Positions 46,035-57,500 of a stretch of DNA of 64,000 nt are shown piece by piece. The notes below the pieces were generated by a model. It did no database searches, was not told the origin of the DNA, and was given only the letters and a program-made list of their open reading frames with translations. How positions within the stretch are numbered: the stretch's first letter is position 1; each line of letters starts with the position of its first letter. Source of the DNA: Stieleria marina (lineage in GTDB: Bacteria > Planctomycetota > Planctomycetia > Pirellulales > Pirellulaceae); the NCBI GenBank assembly GCA_007741555.1, contig CP036526.1, positions 744,001 through 808,000 on the forward strand, in the 5' to 3' direction. The translations under genes and the position numbers were made by a program.

Positions 46035-49000
46035 TCAGCGAAAATCGCGTGTTCGCAATTTCAGTCCGTCAACTTCGTCGGACAAATCCGTGATCCGGCC
46101 AACGATCACGTGGATCACGCCTTTGCGGTTTTCCAGTTTGCCGTCGACCAACCAGGCGTTGCTGATTTGAGCGATCTTAAAGAACCGCTCCCAAACTTTG
46201 GCGAACATGACCAGGTTGATTGAACCGGTTTCATCTTCGATGGTGACAAACGTGATCCCCTTGGCTGTGCCGGGACGTTGACGCATCAGCACCAATCCGG
46301 CAACACGGACGTGGCGTCCATCACGAAGATCCGGCAACTGCGCCGCCGTGACACATCGCTTGCCGGTCAATTCGCGCCGTGCAAACGAAATCGGATGAGC
46401 TTTTAGGCTCAATCCCTGCGTGCTGTAGTCGGCATAGACTTCTTCCAGCGGTGACATTGGAATCAATCCGTCGGGGACCGCTTCGGCGTCGTCGACCCCG
46501 TCCAGCAAAGGCGTGCAACCGGGCGACTGTTCCTGTGCCAGCGACTGCCACACCGCCGCTCGGCGATCGCTTGCCAGGGAACCCAATGCGTCGGCGTCAG
46601 CCAGAGTGGCGATCGTAGATTTGCTCAAACCAGATCGCATGGCCAATTCGTTTACCTCCGAAAAAGGCCCGCCGCTAACTCGCTGCGACAACAACCGTTC
46701 GGCGTCGGTACTGCGTAGTCCTCGGATCGTTCCTAAGCCCAGTCGAATGGCAGGTTGCCGTCGATTGCGATCTTCCTCCAATGTTGATTCCCAATCGCTA
46801 TGGTTCACATCGACCGGGCGGATGCGAACTCCATGCTGTTTGGCATCGCCGACTAGCTGTGCGGGCGCATAAAAACCCATCGGCTGGCTGTTAAGCAGCG
46901 CCGTGCAAAACGCAGCCGGGTAGTGGCATTTCAGGTAGCACGATGCATAAACCAGCAAAGCAAAACTGGCGGCATGTGATTCAGGAAAACCGTATTCACC
47001 AAAACCACGAATCTGATTGAAAACATGTTCGGCAAACTCGTCGGACAGACCGCTCCGCTTCATTCCATCCAACAACTTCAGGCGGAATGCATCGATCATG
47101 CCCGGTCGTCGCCAAGCTGCCATTGCACGACGCAATTGATCGGCTTCGCCCGGCGTAAAACCAGCAGCGACGACGGCCAATCGCATCGCTTGTTCTTGAA
47201 AGATCGGAACCCCCAGCGTCTTTTCCAGCACGCCACGGATTGCATCGTTGGGGTAGAACGCCTTTTCCGGGTTCTCACGCGCCTGCAGAAACGGATGCAC
47301 CATGTTGCCTTGAATCGGGCCGGGACGCACGATCGCAACTTCGACGACCAGATCGTAGTAGCAGCGCGGTTTCAGTCGCGGCAACATACTCATCTGTGCG
47401 CGGCTTTCGATTTGAAACACGCCCATCGTGTCCGCTGCACAAATCATGTCGTAGGTTGCCTTGTCGTCCGGGGGAACGGTGGCCAGCGAAAGCGACCTGT
47501 GGTGATGCTTGGCGATCAAATCAAAACAGCGGTGCAGGGCAGAGAGCATTCCAAGCGATAGCACGTCGACTTTCAGAATGCCCAGTTCGTCCAGGTCATC
47601 TTTGTCCCACTGGATGACGGTCCGGCCTTCCATCGCCGCATTTTCGATCGGGCAAAGTTCGCACAGGTTGCCCGCCGTCATCACCATGCCGCCCACATGT
47701 TGCGAAAGATGTCGCGGAAATCCCACCAATGTTTGGACCAAGTAAACGAATCGCTTGCCCGTTTCGCTCTTGGGATCAATGCCGCAATCCAGGCATCGAT
47801 CATCCATGTCAAAAGTGCGAGAAAAACTGTGCGCCATTTTTGCCAACGAATCAATCGCGTCGGCCGAAACGCCCAGCGCCTTGCCGACTTCGCGAACGGC
47901 GCTCTTGGGGCGATACGTTGTCACGGTGGCCGTCATGCCCGCGCGATCGCGACCGTACTTTTCATACAAATACTGCAGCACTTCTTCGCGGCGTTGATGT
48001 TCAAAGTCGACATCGATATCCGGGGCCTCGTCACGTTCGCGGCTCACGAATCGCTCGAACAGCAAATCCGTCTGGCTCGGATCAATATTGGTCACGCCCA
48101 GGCAATAGCAGACCGTGGAATTAGCAGCCGAACCGCGTCCCTGGCAAAGGATACTGCGTTCTCTCGCAAAACGCACCATGTCCCAAACCGTCAAGAAATA
48201 TGCTTCGTAGTGCAGTTCTTCGATCAAGCGGATTTCGTGTCGAATCGATTCGATGACTTTTTCGCTGACGCCATCGGGCCATCGTTGCTTGGCTCCCTCC
48301 CAAGTCAGACGTTTTAGATGTTCGATCAACGACATTCCCGGCGGCGCCATTTCAACAGGATACTCGTACTTCAATTCAGCAAGCGAAAACTGACACCGCT
48401 CGGCGATTTCGACGGTCCGTGCTATGGCGCCGGGAATGTCACGGTACAGATCCGCTATTTCATTTAGCGATCGCAAGTGTCGCTGGCTGTTGGCAAAACG
48501 CTGCTCGTGTACATGGTCGATCGTGGTGCCGTTGCAAATGGCGGTCACGCAGTCGTGCATCAGCATCCGCTCGGGGATGTGGTAGTGCACGTCGCCGCTG
48601 GCTACCAACGGCACATTGTTCTTCAGCGACATTTCACGCATGGCGGCAATGTGTGATGCATCGTCCACGCCACGATGGACTTCACACATCAGGTAGCCGC
48701 GATCTGCAAAGACGTCGCGAAACCGCTTACGCAAAAACCGAGAAGTAGACGGATAGGCTTGTTCGCTGGTGGTCAATAAACCGGCGATCATTCCGTCGGA
48801 GAACTCAGCAACGTCATTCCAGCTCAATTCGCAACTGCCTTTTTCACAGCGCAGCCGTCCGCGTGAAATCAATCGGCACAGTCGGCCATAAGCAGCTCGA
48901 TCGGTCGGCCACAGCACGATCGGTGGCGCATCGGTTGGATGAACTTCGCTGCCGACGATGTACTTGAATTTCAGGTCTTTGGCGGGACCAAATCCTCGAA

Positions 49001-49142
49001 CCACGCCTGCGACACTTTCCCGATCTGTCAGCGCAATGCCGCCATAGCCAAGCTTGGCAGCTTGGCGGACCAGTTCATCGGGATGCGACGCACCGCTTAA
49101 AAACGAAAAGTTGCTTTTGCAGTGCAGTTCGACGTACTGCAT
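46035..49142 (-). CDS. dnaE2: Error-prone DNA polymerase III alpha subunit, DnaE2/ImuC type
   Basis: A 1035-residue C-family polymerase. The PHP domain starts YVELHCKSNFSFLSGASHPDEL. APDIDVDFEHQRREEVLQYLYEKYG holds the catalytic Asp pair, GRGSAANS and GFPESHAASFALLVYASCYLKCHYP are DnaE motifs, and the C-terminus (VRVAGLVLMRQRPGTAKGITFVTIEDETGSINLV) is the OB-fold. Length (~1035, shorter than replicative DnaE) and the N-terminal form point to DnaE2, used in damage-induced mutagenesis. It usually sits with imuA/imuB, but neither is here: the next minus-strand gene is a multi-TM protein. It is convergent with the hypothetical membrane gene. Confidence 0.9.
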   Translation of the reverse strand: MQYVELHCKSNFSFLSGASHPDELVRQAAKLGYGGIALTDRESVAGVVRGFGPAKDLKFKYIVGSEVHPTDAPPIVLWPTDRAAYGRLCRLISRGRLRCEKGSCELSWNDVAEFSDGMIAGLLTTSEQAYPSTSRFLRKRFRDVFADRGYLMCEVHRGVDDASHIAAMREMSLKNNVPLVASGDVHYHIPERMLMHDCVTAICNGTTIDHVHEQRFANSQRHLRSLNEIADLYRDIPGAIARTVEIAERCQFSLAELKYEYPVEMAPPGMSLIEHLKRLTWEGAKQRWPDGVSEKVIESIRHEIRLIEELHYEAYFLTVWDMVRFARERSILCQGRGSAANSTVCYCLGVTNIDPSQTDLLFERFVSRERDEAPDIDVDFEHQRREEVLQYLYEKYGRDRAGMTATVTTYRPKSAVREVGKALGVSADAIDSLAKMAHSFSRTFDMDDRCLDCGIDPKSETGKRFVYLVQTLVGFPRHLSQHVGGMVMTAGNLCELCPIENAAMEGRTVIQWDKDDLDELGILKVDVLSLGMLSALHRCFDLIAKHHHRSLSLATVPPDDKATYDMICAADTMGVFQIESRAQMSMLPRLKPRCYYDLVVEVAIVRPGPIQGNMVHPFLQARENPEKAFYPNDAIRGVLEKTLGVPIFQEQAMRLAVVAAGFTPGEADQLRRAMAAWRRPGMIDAFRLKLLDGMKRSGLSDEFAEHVFNQIRGFGEYGFPESHAASFALLVYASCYLKCHYPAAFCTALLNSQPMGFYAPAQLVGDAKQHGVRIRPVDVNHSDWESTLEEDRNRRQPAIRLGLGTIRGLRSTDAERLLSQRVSGGPFSEVNELAMRSGLSKSTIATLADADALGSLASDRRAAVWQSLAQEQSPGCTPLLDGVDDAEAVPDGLIPMSPLEEVYADYSTQGLSLKAHPISFARRELTGKRCVTAAQLPDLRDGRHVRVAGLVLMRQRPGTAKGITFVTIEDETGSINLVMFAKVWERFFKIAQISNAWLVDGKLENRKGVIHVIVGRITDLSDEVDGLKLRTRDFR

Positions 49143-49256
49143 AGGGGGGACCGGATCAAATCAATGAATTCGTGCTGCTTGCTGAATCGTACTGCGTGGG
49201 ACGACGCGTCGATGCGATTCGTTATCGGGCGATCGTATTTAGAGCCAAGCCGCGTG

Positions 49257-50213
49257 TCACGTCTGGTCATCAGGAACCGCAGGACCGATGTGCGGCTTTG
49301 TATACCCAACGGCTCGATTGCTATTGATCGGCGAAAGAAACGAATCGCCAGGATCGTACTTCTCAAACTTCCAGCCACACCAGCGTAGCCAAAGTATCAC
49401 GAGCGCCGACCAGTAGTGCATGCTCAGTAGCGTGATAGGAACCATCGGGATCCCCATCAGTCCCACCGGAGACTCGCGACTGGCCATTGCGAACATCAGA
49501 AAAATCAGAGTACCGCAGATCACGCAACCCGTCCCCCAGATCATCCGTCCTTGGTCACTCTGCGACGATTGAGATGCCATCGTCTGCAGTCGACCCCAAA
49601 CATGAAACCCCACCGTCATCATTAGCATGGAGGCTGGAATCAAACAAAGTGCACCGGCGAGCTCAAACTCGCTCGCTTGGGTGATCGCCAGCGTCAGCGC
49701 AATGGATGCCGTCGCATCCATGACATCGACGATGCCGAGCGGTCGTCTTGCGACCGCGTACTTTCCCCAAGCCAAAGCCGTCCATCCGCGCCGATACTGG
49801 ATGAAACCTGGAATCGCGAAGGGGACGATCAGCAAGATGCCTGCCGGTTCAATATCGTTTCGACTGAGAACGACGATGTTGATGAATCCGAATATCGTCG
49901 CGTAGATCAACGCCAAGCGAGCAGTGAAAAGCCAAGGGCACGATGCGATCCAGAGCAGCGCGAAAAGCACTGACACGTAGACGAGTGACCCAATCCATGG
50001 AGCCAGGATCATCATCAGGCGGTCGTTGTCGCTTAGCCAGGGATACAGCAAGGTGAAAAGTGCAGACGACAGCCACGCGAAACAGATCACTCCAAGCAAT
50101 CCCAGCACTTGGCTGGCGACCGAATGAAACTTTCGGTGGTTGCCGGTAAATAGGCGTTCCAGCAGCCAGGTCGAATAGAGCGGCGACCCGTCGGATTGCT
50201 GTGATTGGTTCAT
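49257..50213 (-). CDS. Multi-TM membrane protein of unknown function
   Basis: A 318-residue protein from ATG 50213 (MNQSQQSDGSPLYSTW). I count at least six hydrophobic segments: VLGLLGVICFAWLSSALFTLL, LMMILAPWIGSLVYVSVLFALLWI, LALIYATIFGFINIVVL, ILLIVPFAIPGFIQ, IALTLAITQASEFELAGALCLIPASMLMMTVGFHVWG and WGTGCVICGTLIFLMFAMA. No family is recognised. The tail is short and hydrophilic. The frame upstream of 50213 is open but Arg/Cys-rich and unlike coding sequence. It lies 33 bases after NfeD-like on the same strand, so they may share a transcript. Confidence 0.75.
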   Translation of the reverse strand: MNQSQQSDGSPLYSTWLLERLFTGNHRKFHSVASQVLGLLGVICFAWLSSALFTLLYPWLSDNDRLMMILAPWIGSLVYVSVLFALLWIASCPWLFTARLALIYATIFGFINIVVLSRNDIEPAGILLIVPFAIPGFIQYRRGWTALAWGKYAVARRPLGIVDVMDATASIALTLAITQASEFELAGALCLIPASMLMMTVGFHVWGRLQTMASQSSQSDQGRMIWGTGCVICGTLIFLMFAMASRESPVGLMGIPMVPITLLSMHYWSALVILWLRWCGWKFEKYDPGDSFLSPINSNRAVGYTKPHIGPAVPDDQT

Positions 50214-50245
50214 TTGTTTTGACACCCAGGCATGGCACTCAGATA

Positions 50246-51826
50246 TCAAACTGGGCGAACCACCACACGCGAACCTTGTTTGCCGATGACTTTGACGCTG
50301 ACACCTGGGTCGACAAAATCGCCTTCGGTCACCACGTCGACCACATGATCGCCGAACTGCATTTTGCCGCTCGGACGCAAGGCTGAAAGTGTCTCTCCGA
50401 CGTCGCCGGTTTCGACTCTTTGCCAACCCGGCAGCATTTCTTCACTGTCGATATCAACCGCCGCGGCACCGCTCAACGCCACCTGCGGTTTCAACGTGAG
50501 TCGACTGAGTCCCGGTATTTCGCCGATGTAATTGGCCAGCAGCATCAGGGCGACCAGAAAGCCTAGGAAAGCACCCAGCACGGTAAAAGCGTCCATGCCA
50601 AGGCTCGCTAAATCTTCGCTCGAAGTTGGCAACAAAACGCGCCGTGAAGCCATGACCAACGAACCAAGTGTTAGCGCCAGTCCGCTGACACCTGCGACAC
50701 CGAAACCGGGAATCACAAAAATCTCAGCCGCGATAAATGCCAGTCCAATCGCAAACAGCATCACTTCCAACCAACCCGCAGTCCCGCCCAGGAAACGACT
50801 CCAAAAGAACAGCCCAAAACACAAAATCGCCAACAGACCGCCAACGCCCATTCCTGGTGCACCTAGTTCGATGACCAAAGCAATCATTCCGATCACCAAC
50901 AGTAAGAAAGTGACGAATCCCGAATTAAGCACCAGCACCAACGTATCAACCCACGTCCGCTTCTTGATGGGAATCGGAGACTGCACACCCAGCGCGTCGG
51001 CAAGCTCATCGCGGCTCTGGATCGTTTGATTGGCCATGCCAAGTTCCACCGCGCGGCGACCATTGACGGTAAAGAACATCTCCTTGCCTGCTTCGCGAAT
51101 CGGTTTGCCCTTATTCCACTGGTCGGCGTCCTTGAGCGTTTTCCATTCCTTGTCGGAAATGTATCGCACACGCCCGTCTACTTTATGCGTCGCCTCGAAC
51201 ACGATCATGTCTTTGTCCGACATTTTCTCCGCCAGTGTTACTGGGCGACCGGTCGCTTCGGCGGTGTCACGCGCTTTTTGAGCCACGACGCTACGGCTCT
51301 TCGCTGGCGTGTAACGAAACGCACCGTCTTCGCCCATCACGATTTCGCCGGCGTCGCCCATCCGCGCGCCCGGCAGCATGATGATTCTGTCGCAGGCAAG
51401 TGATATCAACGCCGCACCACTGATCGCATCCTTTTCGATGTAGGCTACTGTCTCGACGTCTTTGGCGTCCAAGATCATGTCCATCATCTCGAACGTGACG
51501 CTGGTAAAACCGCCAGGGCTATGAATGTCTAAAATGATGACGTCAACATCCGAATCAACCGCCTCTTGAAACTTGCGTTTCAGCAATGCACCACTTAGTG
51601 GATTGATGTCTTCGTGAAGTTCGATAATGACCGCGCGGCGGTTTGTGGGACGCGGTTTCGCTTCCCCATCCTTCGCATCGCCCTCGGCGACATCTTGGGA
51701 TGGCTTTGGGGCCACCTGCGTTTCGGCGGGATCTTGGGCATTTAAGAAAGCTGGCGCGGTTGCAATCACACCAGCAAGCAACAATGCAACGATACCAATA
51801 ATGCGTAGTAAGCTGTGGCGTTTCAT
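50246..51826 (-). CDS. NfeD / ClpP-class membrane-bound serine protease
   Basis: A 526-residue protein. Residues 1-30 form a signal peptide or anchor (LLRIIGIVALLLAGVIATAPAFLNA). Residues ~65-290 are the ClpP-fold protease: VIILDIHSPGGFTSVTFEMMD and AISGAALISLACDRIIM (candidate nucleophile Ser136 in the A-x-S-G-A element) with a later Lys. Residues ~305-440 are four to five TM helices (LVLVLNSGFVTFLLLVIGMIALVIELGAPGMGVGGLLAILCFGL), and ~450-526 the NfeD C-terminal OB-like domain (GDVGETLSALRPSGKMQFGDHVVDVVTEGDFVDPG). The family is linked to stomatin-type membrane proteins, but none is present here. Confidence 0.88.
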   Translation of the reverse strand: MKRHSLLRIIGIVALLLAGVIATAPAFLNAQDPAETQVAPKPSQDVAEGDAKDGEAKPRPTNRRAVIIELHEDINPLSGALLKRKFQEAVDSDVDVIILDIHSPGGFTSVTFEMMDMILDAKDVETVAYIEKDAISGAALISLACDRIIMLPGARMGDAGEIVMGEDGAFRYTPAKSRSVVAQKARDTAEATGRPVTLAEKMSDKDMIVFEATHKVDGRVRYISDKEWKTLKDADQWNKGKPIREAGKEMFFTVNGRRAVELGMANQTIQSRDELADALGVQSPIPIKKRTWVDTLVLVLNSGFVTFLLLVIGMIALVIELGAPGMGVGGLLAILCFGLFFWSRFLGGTAGWLEVMLFAIGLAFIAAEIFVIPGFGVAGVSGLALTLGSLVMASRRVLLPTSSEDLASLGMDAFTVLGAFLGFLVALMLLANYIGEIPGLSRLTLKPQVALSGAAAVDIDSEEMLPGWQRVETGDVGETLSALRPSGKMQFGDHVVDVVTEGDFVDPGVSVKVIGKQGSRVVVRPV

Positions 51827-52128
51827 GGGGGGCCCAAATTTCGATCAACAGGTGATCATCCAGTTTAGCACCCAATGCGAGCACATTGCGATGGTGTCTT
51901 GTAGCATGCGGTTTGTCTAAGGAAATTGCATGCGAGAGAGCGTCGTAAAGCAGGCTATTACTTCTCCCAATAGTTCTTCACATCGCGGAAACGTCCCTTT
52001 GGCAGCGTACCATTGCCGCCGTTAGTTGCCCCACTACGCGAAACCATCCTTCGGCATGCTACGACTCAGCAAAGTGACTTGCCTCCATCTGCCTTGCTCA
52101 TCAACAGCCAAAGCATGGTGACTGGCCC
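51827..52128. other. Gap between NfeD-like and hypothetical genes
   Basis: About 302 bases with the NfeD promoter presumably at the left end. No gene, terminator or repeat stands out. Confidence 0.4.
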
Positions 52129-53004
52129 TCATTGGTCGTCATCGTAGCCGGCCTGACGGTACAGCCGGGCGGCTTCGTGATAGGGTGGATCCCAGCCGAG
52201 TTCCTTCAACAAATCGCGTCGCTTCTTGAGATACCATTTCGGTTCAATCGATCGCCGATTTGCTTCCAGCAATTCCAGTGCGCGACCTTTCTTGCCCGAA
52301 CGCCGAAACATCCGGTCTTGCAACAAAATGAACTCGGGACGATCTTGTTCCGTTTGCTCGGTCAGCCGCGTGTAAATGGCGACAAGTTCTTTTTCATAAC
52401 GCTCCGGATTTGAAATCGGCCACGCCTCTCGAACGACTGGCAGTTCGCGATAAGCCACCGCGCGGCCCAGGCGATAACGGGTGTACGCGAGTGCCCAGCC
52501 GGTCGGCGTCTCTAGCGGTTGCGACGCTGTCGGCAACTCGTCCGATAGAACAGTTTCAAGCTGCTTTGCCAGTGGAATGGTCCTGCGCAAGTTCTCTTTT
52601 CGTTCGTCGTCGGTATCGACCACTAGCAATTGCGTTTGCAAAGCAATCATCTGCTGCCAAACACTGGAGGCGACTTCTGCTGGGCGTTCCAAATGCTTCA
52701 GCAATGGCTCGTCAACCAGTTCCGATTCAAACGGTGCATCGCTGGGTGCTGAAGGCATTTTCCCTGGTTTCCAGCGACGAAGCCATGATTGCCGGGCGAG
52801 GTATTCCAGGCGATCGTCATCCGTGCTGGCAGTTTGAGTCTTCTTGGCTAGCGCCTCCATTTGTTCGGCTTGCCAGTTCGTCGCAACGACAATACGAGGT
52901 TCTTCGGCAGTCGAGCTGGCCGGCCGCGACGCGAGGACAAGGACTGCGAGCCACATCTGCCAACGGAGATCGCTGAGTCGTGGCCGAAGGAGATAGCTGG
53001 CCAT
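52129..53004 (-). CDS. Secreted helical hypothetical protein
   Basis: A 291-residue protein from ATG 53004, with a signal segment (RWQMWLAVLVLASRPASSTA) at about residues 14-34. The rest is helical and rich in charged residues, with EYLARQSWLRRWKPGKMPSAP near 70-90. No family recognised. The frame upstream to 53139 is a poor start. It is 159 bases downstream of the DUF1501 gene stop on the same strand but the gap suggests separate transcripts. Confidence 0.7.
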   Translation of the reverse strand: MASYLLRPRLSDLRWQMWLAVLVLASRPASSTAEEPRIVVATNWQAEQMEALAKKTQTASTDDDRLEYLARQSWLRRWKPGKMPSAPSDAPFESELVDEPLLKHLERPAEVASSVWQQMIALQTQLLVVDTDDERKENLRRTIPLAKQLETVLSDELPTASQPLETPTGWALAYTRYRLGRAVAYRELPVVREAWPISNPERYEKELVAIYTRLTEQTEQDRPEFILLQDRMFRRSGKKGRALELLEANRRSIEPKWYLKKRRDLLKELGWDPPYHEAARLYRQAGYDDDQ

Positions 53005-53163
53005 GTCGAAGTCAATGGAACGGGAAAAGCGAGAATGAAGAGAGAGCGAGGCCGGTGCAATCGAAGTTTTTCGTCGGACTGACCAAAACACCTGATGCAG
53101 TGGTAAGAGATTGTGCCCAAGTTCGGAATGCCAGCACACTCCCCAGTTTAGGCACGCCCCTGA

Positions 53164-54513
53164 TCACGCAAGAATTTCTTGAACGACCCTGGCTTCTTCG
53201 GGGCCGGTCAGTCGGTGATCGCGGCCTTCGTGATGGAACGTCAGTTGGTCGTGCTGCAGCCCAACCAAATTGAGAATCGTGGCGTGAAGGTCGCGGAAAT
53301 GAACTTTCCCTTCCACCGCACGAGCACCGGTTTCATCGGTTCGCCCATGGACGTATCCCGATTTCACTCCCCCGCCCGCCATCCAAAACGTAAACCCTCG
53401 CGCGTTGTGTCCCGTTTCGTTCTTGCCGTCGCCGGGCGTTAGTCCGGGGCGTCCAAATTCACCACCCCAAACCACCAATGTGTCGTCCAATAAACCGCGC
53501 GCCGCCAAATCTTCCAGCAATGCTGCGATCGGAGCGTCGGTGGTTTCACAGTTCGCCTTCAAATCACGGCGGTGATCTTTGTGTTGATCCCAGCTGCCGT
53601 GATTGACTTCGATAAACCGAACACCCGCTTCGGCAAAACGACGTGCGAGCAGACATTGCCGACCAAAATCGGTCGGTCGGCAGGTACCAACCGACAGTTT
53701 TTTGCCAACGCGATATCGCTGCAGTGTTTGCGCCGTTTCATTGGACAAGTCCAACAGTTCCGGTGCCGTTGATTGCATGCGAAAAGCCAACTCCATCATT
53801 TCGATCACCCCTTCGAGCTTGGCATCGCCTGCCCGCTGGGCCAAATGATTTCGGTTCATCGATTGAATAAAATCAAGTTGCTCGCGTTTCGCTGACGGAG
53901 GAAGATGATCACTGGCGATATTGCGGATCGTTGCCAACGACATGTTTTCGCCATTCACTCCGATCGGCGTACCGGCAAATGACGATGGTAAGAACTCGCT
54001 GGAGTAGACCGAGTGTTTTGCCGCATTGAGACTGATAAATCCGGGCAAGTTCTCGTTCTCCGAACCGAGCCCATAGTTGATCCATGAACCCATGCTCGGA
54101 CGTTTGCGTAGTTTTTCGCCGGTGTGAAGTTGCAGGAACGATTGAGCATGATTGCCCGTGTCGGCGTGCATGCCATTGATTACACACAGGCGATCGGCGT
54201 GCTTGGCTGTTTCGGGCATCAGGTCCGAAACCCACATCCCACTCTGTCCGTGTCGTTTGAAATCGACGACCGATCCAGCGTGAGGCTTCTTTCCCACTTG
54301 TGGTTTGTAGTCAAACGTATCGAGTTGCGCCGGTCCGCCACTCATGCACAGAAAAATTACACGCTTGGCACGTGCCGCGACCGCGTTTTGAGCAGCAGCC
54401 CGTTGCCCGCTCAGCGCCTGCATCGCCAGAAAACCGAACCCGCACGATGCAGACTGCAACATCGATCGCCTGGACGGCTTATTCGTTTCGTCGGTATTGT
54501 TCGTCATCGGCAT
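53164..54513 (-). CDS. DUF1501 protein (Tat-exported, sulfatase-like fold)
   Basis: A 449-residue protein. [21 protein letters not shown] is a twin-arginine signal. [21 protein letters not shown] is the DUF1501 start (alkaline-phosphatase-like superfamily). [48 protein letters not shown]-type ([17 protein letters not shown]), [11 protein letters not shown] and [23 protein letters not shown] are typical. It sits 3 bases after the PSD1/DUF1549 gene on the same strand, the recurring planctomycete pair. Function of these pairs is not known; secreted hydrolase or carbohydrate-related roles are proposed. Confidence 0.92.
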   Translation of the reverse strand: MPMTNNTDETNKPSRRSMLQSASCGFGFLAMQALSGQRAAAQNAVAARAKRVIFLCMSGGPAQLDTFDYKPQVGKKPHAGSVVDFKRHGQSGMWVSDLMPETAKHADRLCVINGMHADTGNHAQSFLQLHTGEKLRKRPSMGSWINYGLGSENENLPGFISLNAAKHSVYSSEFLPSSFAGTPIGVNGENMSLATIRNIASDHLPPSAKREQLDFIQSMNRNHLAQRAGDAKLEGVIEMMELAFRMQSTAPELLDLSNETAQTLQRYRVGKKLSVGTCRPTDFGRQCLLARRFAEAGVRFIEVNHGSWDQHKDHRRDLKANCETTDAPIAALLEDLAARGLLDDTLVVWGGEFGRPGLTPGDGKNETGHNARGFTFWMAGGGVKSGYVHGRTDETGARAVEGKVHFRDLHATILNLVGLQHDQLTFHHEGRDHRLTGPEEARVVQEILA

Positions 54514-54516
54514 GAG

Positions 54517-57500
54517 CTAATCGATGTAGCGGAATTCGTTGCAAGACAACAACGCCTGGCAGAAGCTTGCCCAAGCAAGATTCTGGCGTTGATGCGCGTC
54601 GTCGACGGTTGGGCTGAGCTTTTCCTCAATGGCTTGGATGTGTCGCAGTGCGGCTTGTTGCTCATCGGTGGTTGGGCTTCGCCGCAGTGCACGGCGAAAA
54701 ATCATGGTGACTCGTTCGGCGTCACTGACGTTTTCCCCTGGCACGGAATCAGCGTTCGCATTGAGCGGTGCCTTGGGTAATGAATTTGCCAACGCACTGG
54801 ATTGAGCAACTAGAAAGGGGCTGTTCAGCAAGAACAAGGATTGCGTTGGCAAAGTCGTCGCGTTGCGTTGGCCAGCGATGGAGACCGCATCGGGAAAATC
54901 AAAGGCCGCCAATTCTGGCGGCGGCGCGTGACGCAACATGCACAGGTAAATGCTGCGATGATTGCTGTCGCGATGCAGCGTCGTCGCTTCGCCTGCTGGC
55001 CAATTGATTAACGAGACAACCTTTTCCACTGCCGAACCCTGCCCAGGATTCAGGTCGATCTGACCGCTTGCTTGTAGCATGCTATCGCGGAGTGATTCGG
55101 CATCCAGGCGGCGCCGATTGTGTCGAGCGAGCAGACGATTGGCGGGATCCGCATCAAGGATTCGTTGGCTGGTCTGGCAGTCCAGTTGGTAGGTGCGACT
55201 CAAGACAATGGCACGGATCATTTGCTTGATCGACCAGTGTTCGGCAAAACGATTCGCCAGATGGTCAAGCAGTTCGGGGTGCGAAGGTCGCGCTCCATAC
55301 AGTCCAAAATCGTCGGGTGTGGCAACGATTCCTTGGCCGAATAGATGCTGCCAAATGCGATTGACCATCACACGCGACGTTTGCGGATGATCGCGATGGG
55401 TCAGCCAAGCGGCAAGCTCCCGTCGGCCGCTTTCATCGGCGTTGACAGAATAATTCGCGGCTACAAACTTCGATGGATCCTTTTCATCACTCAGTCGGCG
55501 ATACGCGGTCAGAAATCCACGAGGCACTGCCGCGCCTTTCTTAGCGCCACCATTGATATGAATTTTGCAGTCGGCAGGTTTCGCTTTGTCTCGGGTTCCC
55601 ATCGCTAGCACAACGGTCGCTGGGGCTGCGCCACGCGGTTGTCCCGAGGCCAAGTGCAATCGCTGGGATTCGTCGTCAGTCAAGCCTCGCTCGAAGATTG
55701 CAAATTCAGCAAGGTTTCCATCTAGCGGAGCAAACTTGTCGCTTCGGTTTGCAAAACAAAATTCGGTCGAATCACCAAATGTGGCCGCGATCTCGTGATC
55801 AATTTCCGGTTTCAGTTGACCATTCAGGAATACCCTTACCCGATTCTTGCTGCGAATCATCACAACATGATTCCATGTTCCCGAAGCGATTACGGTTGTG
55901 CCCACAATCGACGTTTTGGCTTGGTTACCGTTGAAGACAAACAGCTTGCCTGATCTCGATTTGTCATGTGCTCCGCCGATGCCAAGATGATCGCCGGGCA
56001 GTTGCTTGTCACCCAGTTTCGCACGCGAAAACAAATACGCGGTGATCGGCCGGGCCAGATTGTCTGTGTTGTTCTTGAACCAAAACGCGACGGAATAAGA
56101 ATCCTCTGCGTTGTTCAAAGCTCCGCGCAGATCGGCATTTTTGACCTTCGCATAATTGGCTGCTGTATATGACACGTCGCCGGCGACCTTCAAGTCTCCG
56201 GGAGCCTTGTCCAGCTTTGCATGCACCAGTGGCCGAAGCTGGTCGATGGTGTCCGAATAGTTTGGGGGAAAATCGGTGCTAGCTGACGTGGGTTGATGCC
56301 GCTGAGATTCGTCCCAGGTCGATTTCAATTCGTGCAATGCAGTCGGCGGCGCGGTCAGTTTTTCATTGCCAGCCAGCCCATACAACGTTTCCGTGCTGGC
56401 AAAGATTCCAGCCAATGCGTAGTAGTCGGCAGTCGGGATCGGATCGTGTTTGTGGTCGTGGCATCTCGCACAAGCGACGCTGACACCCATCACCGCCGTG
56501 CAAACGGTGTTGATTTGGTCGTCGACAACATCCATCGGAAACAGTTTGTTCATCGCCGCGGCAGGCTTCGCGCCGATCGCTAGGAACCCCGTGGCCACGA
56601 GCTGTCGGTTTCGTTGCTCGGCAGATTCGGCCGGGAGCAGGTCGCCGGCAATCTGTTCGGTGATGAATCGATCGTAAGGCACGTCGCGATTGATCGCATC
56701 GATGACGTAATCACGGTATCGCCAAGCATGCGGAAAAGAAGCATTCCGACCAAGTCCATCATCGCCGTTGGATTCCGCATAACGTGCGACATCCAACCAG
56801 TGTCGACCCCAACGTTCGCCAAACTGTGAGGAGGCAAGCAGCTGATCGACCAGCCGCTCGACTGTCTTTGGTTGATCGATTTGGAAATCGGCAACAAAGT
56901 CTTCTGTCTCCTCCGCAGTCGGCTGCAGTCCAACCAAGTCAACGTACAGGCGTCGGATTAGAGTTGCTGGATCCGCGTCACGAGCGGGTGTGAATTTTGC
57001 ACCTTCGATCCGCGCCAGTACGAACTGATCCAGTGGGTCACGTGGCCAGTTCGTGTCGTCGATCATCGGTGTAGGAACGTCGCGTCGTCGCAGGAACGAC
57101 CAAAATGCTTCCCGGTCCAGCGGCGACTCTTTCGCAACAGATGCGATCCCTGCCGGCCCGTTTGGCTCGATTGACTTGGGGAACTGTCCGCCTCGTTGAA
57201 CCCAGCTGACAAAGTCATTGACGATGGTTTCGTTCAAGGGATCGTCGGGCGGCATTTCGACGCCATGATATCGAAGTGCTTGGATGATCAGGCTTTCGCC
57301 GGGTTTTTTTGCAACCAGCGCAGGCCCCGTTTGTCCGCCCTGGAGGATTCCGTCGGAACTATCCAACAACAGATTTCCACCGATGGATTCGGCGCCCGCC
57401 GAATGGCATTCGTAACAATGTTGGACTAACGCAGGTCGGATTTTGTTTTCAAAGAACGCACGATCCTTGGCCGACAGGGTTTCTCCATGGGCGGAATTTG

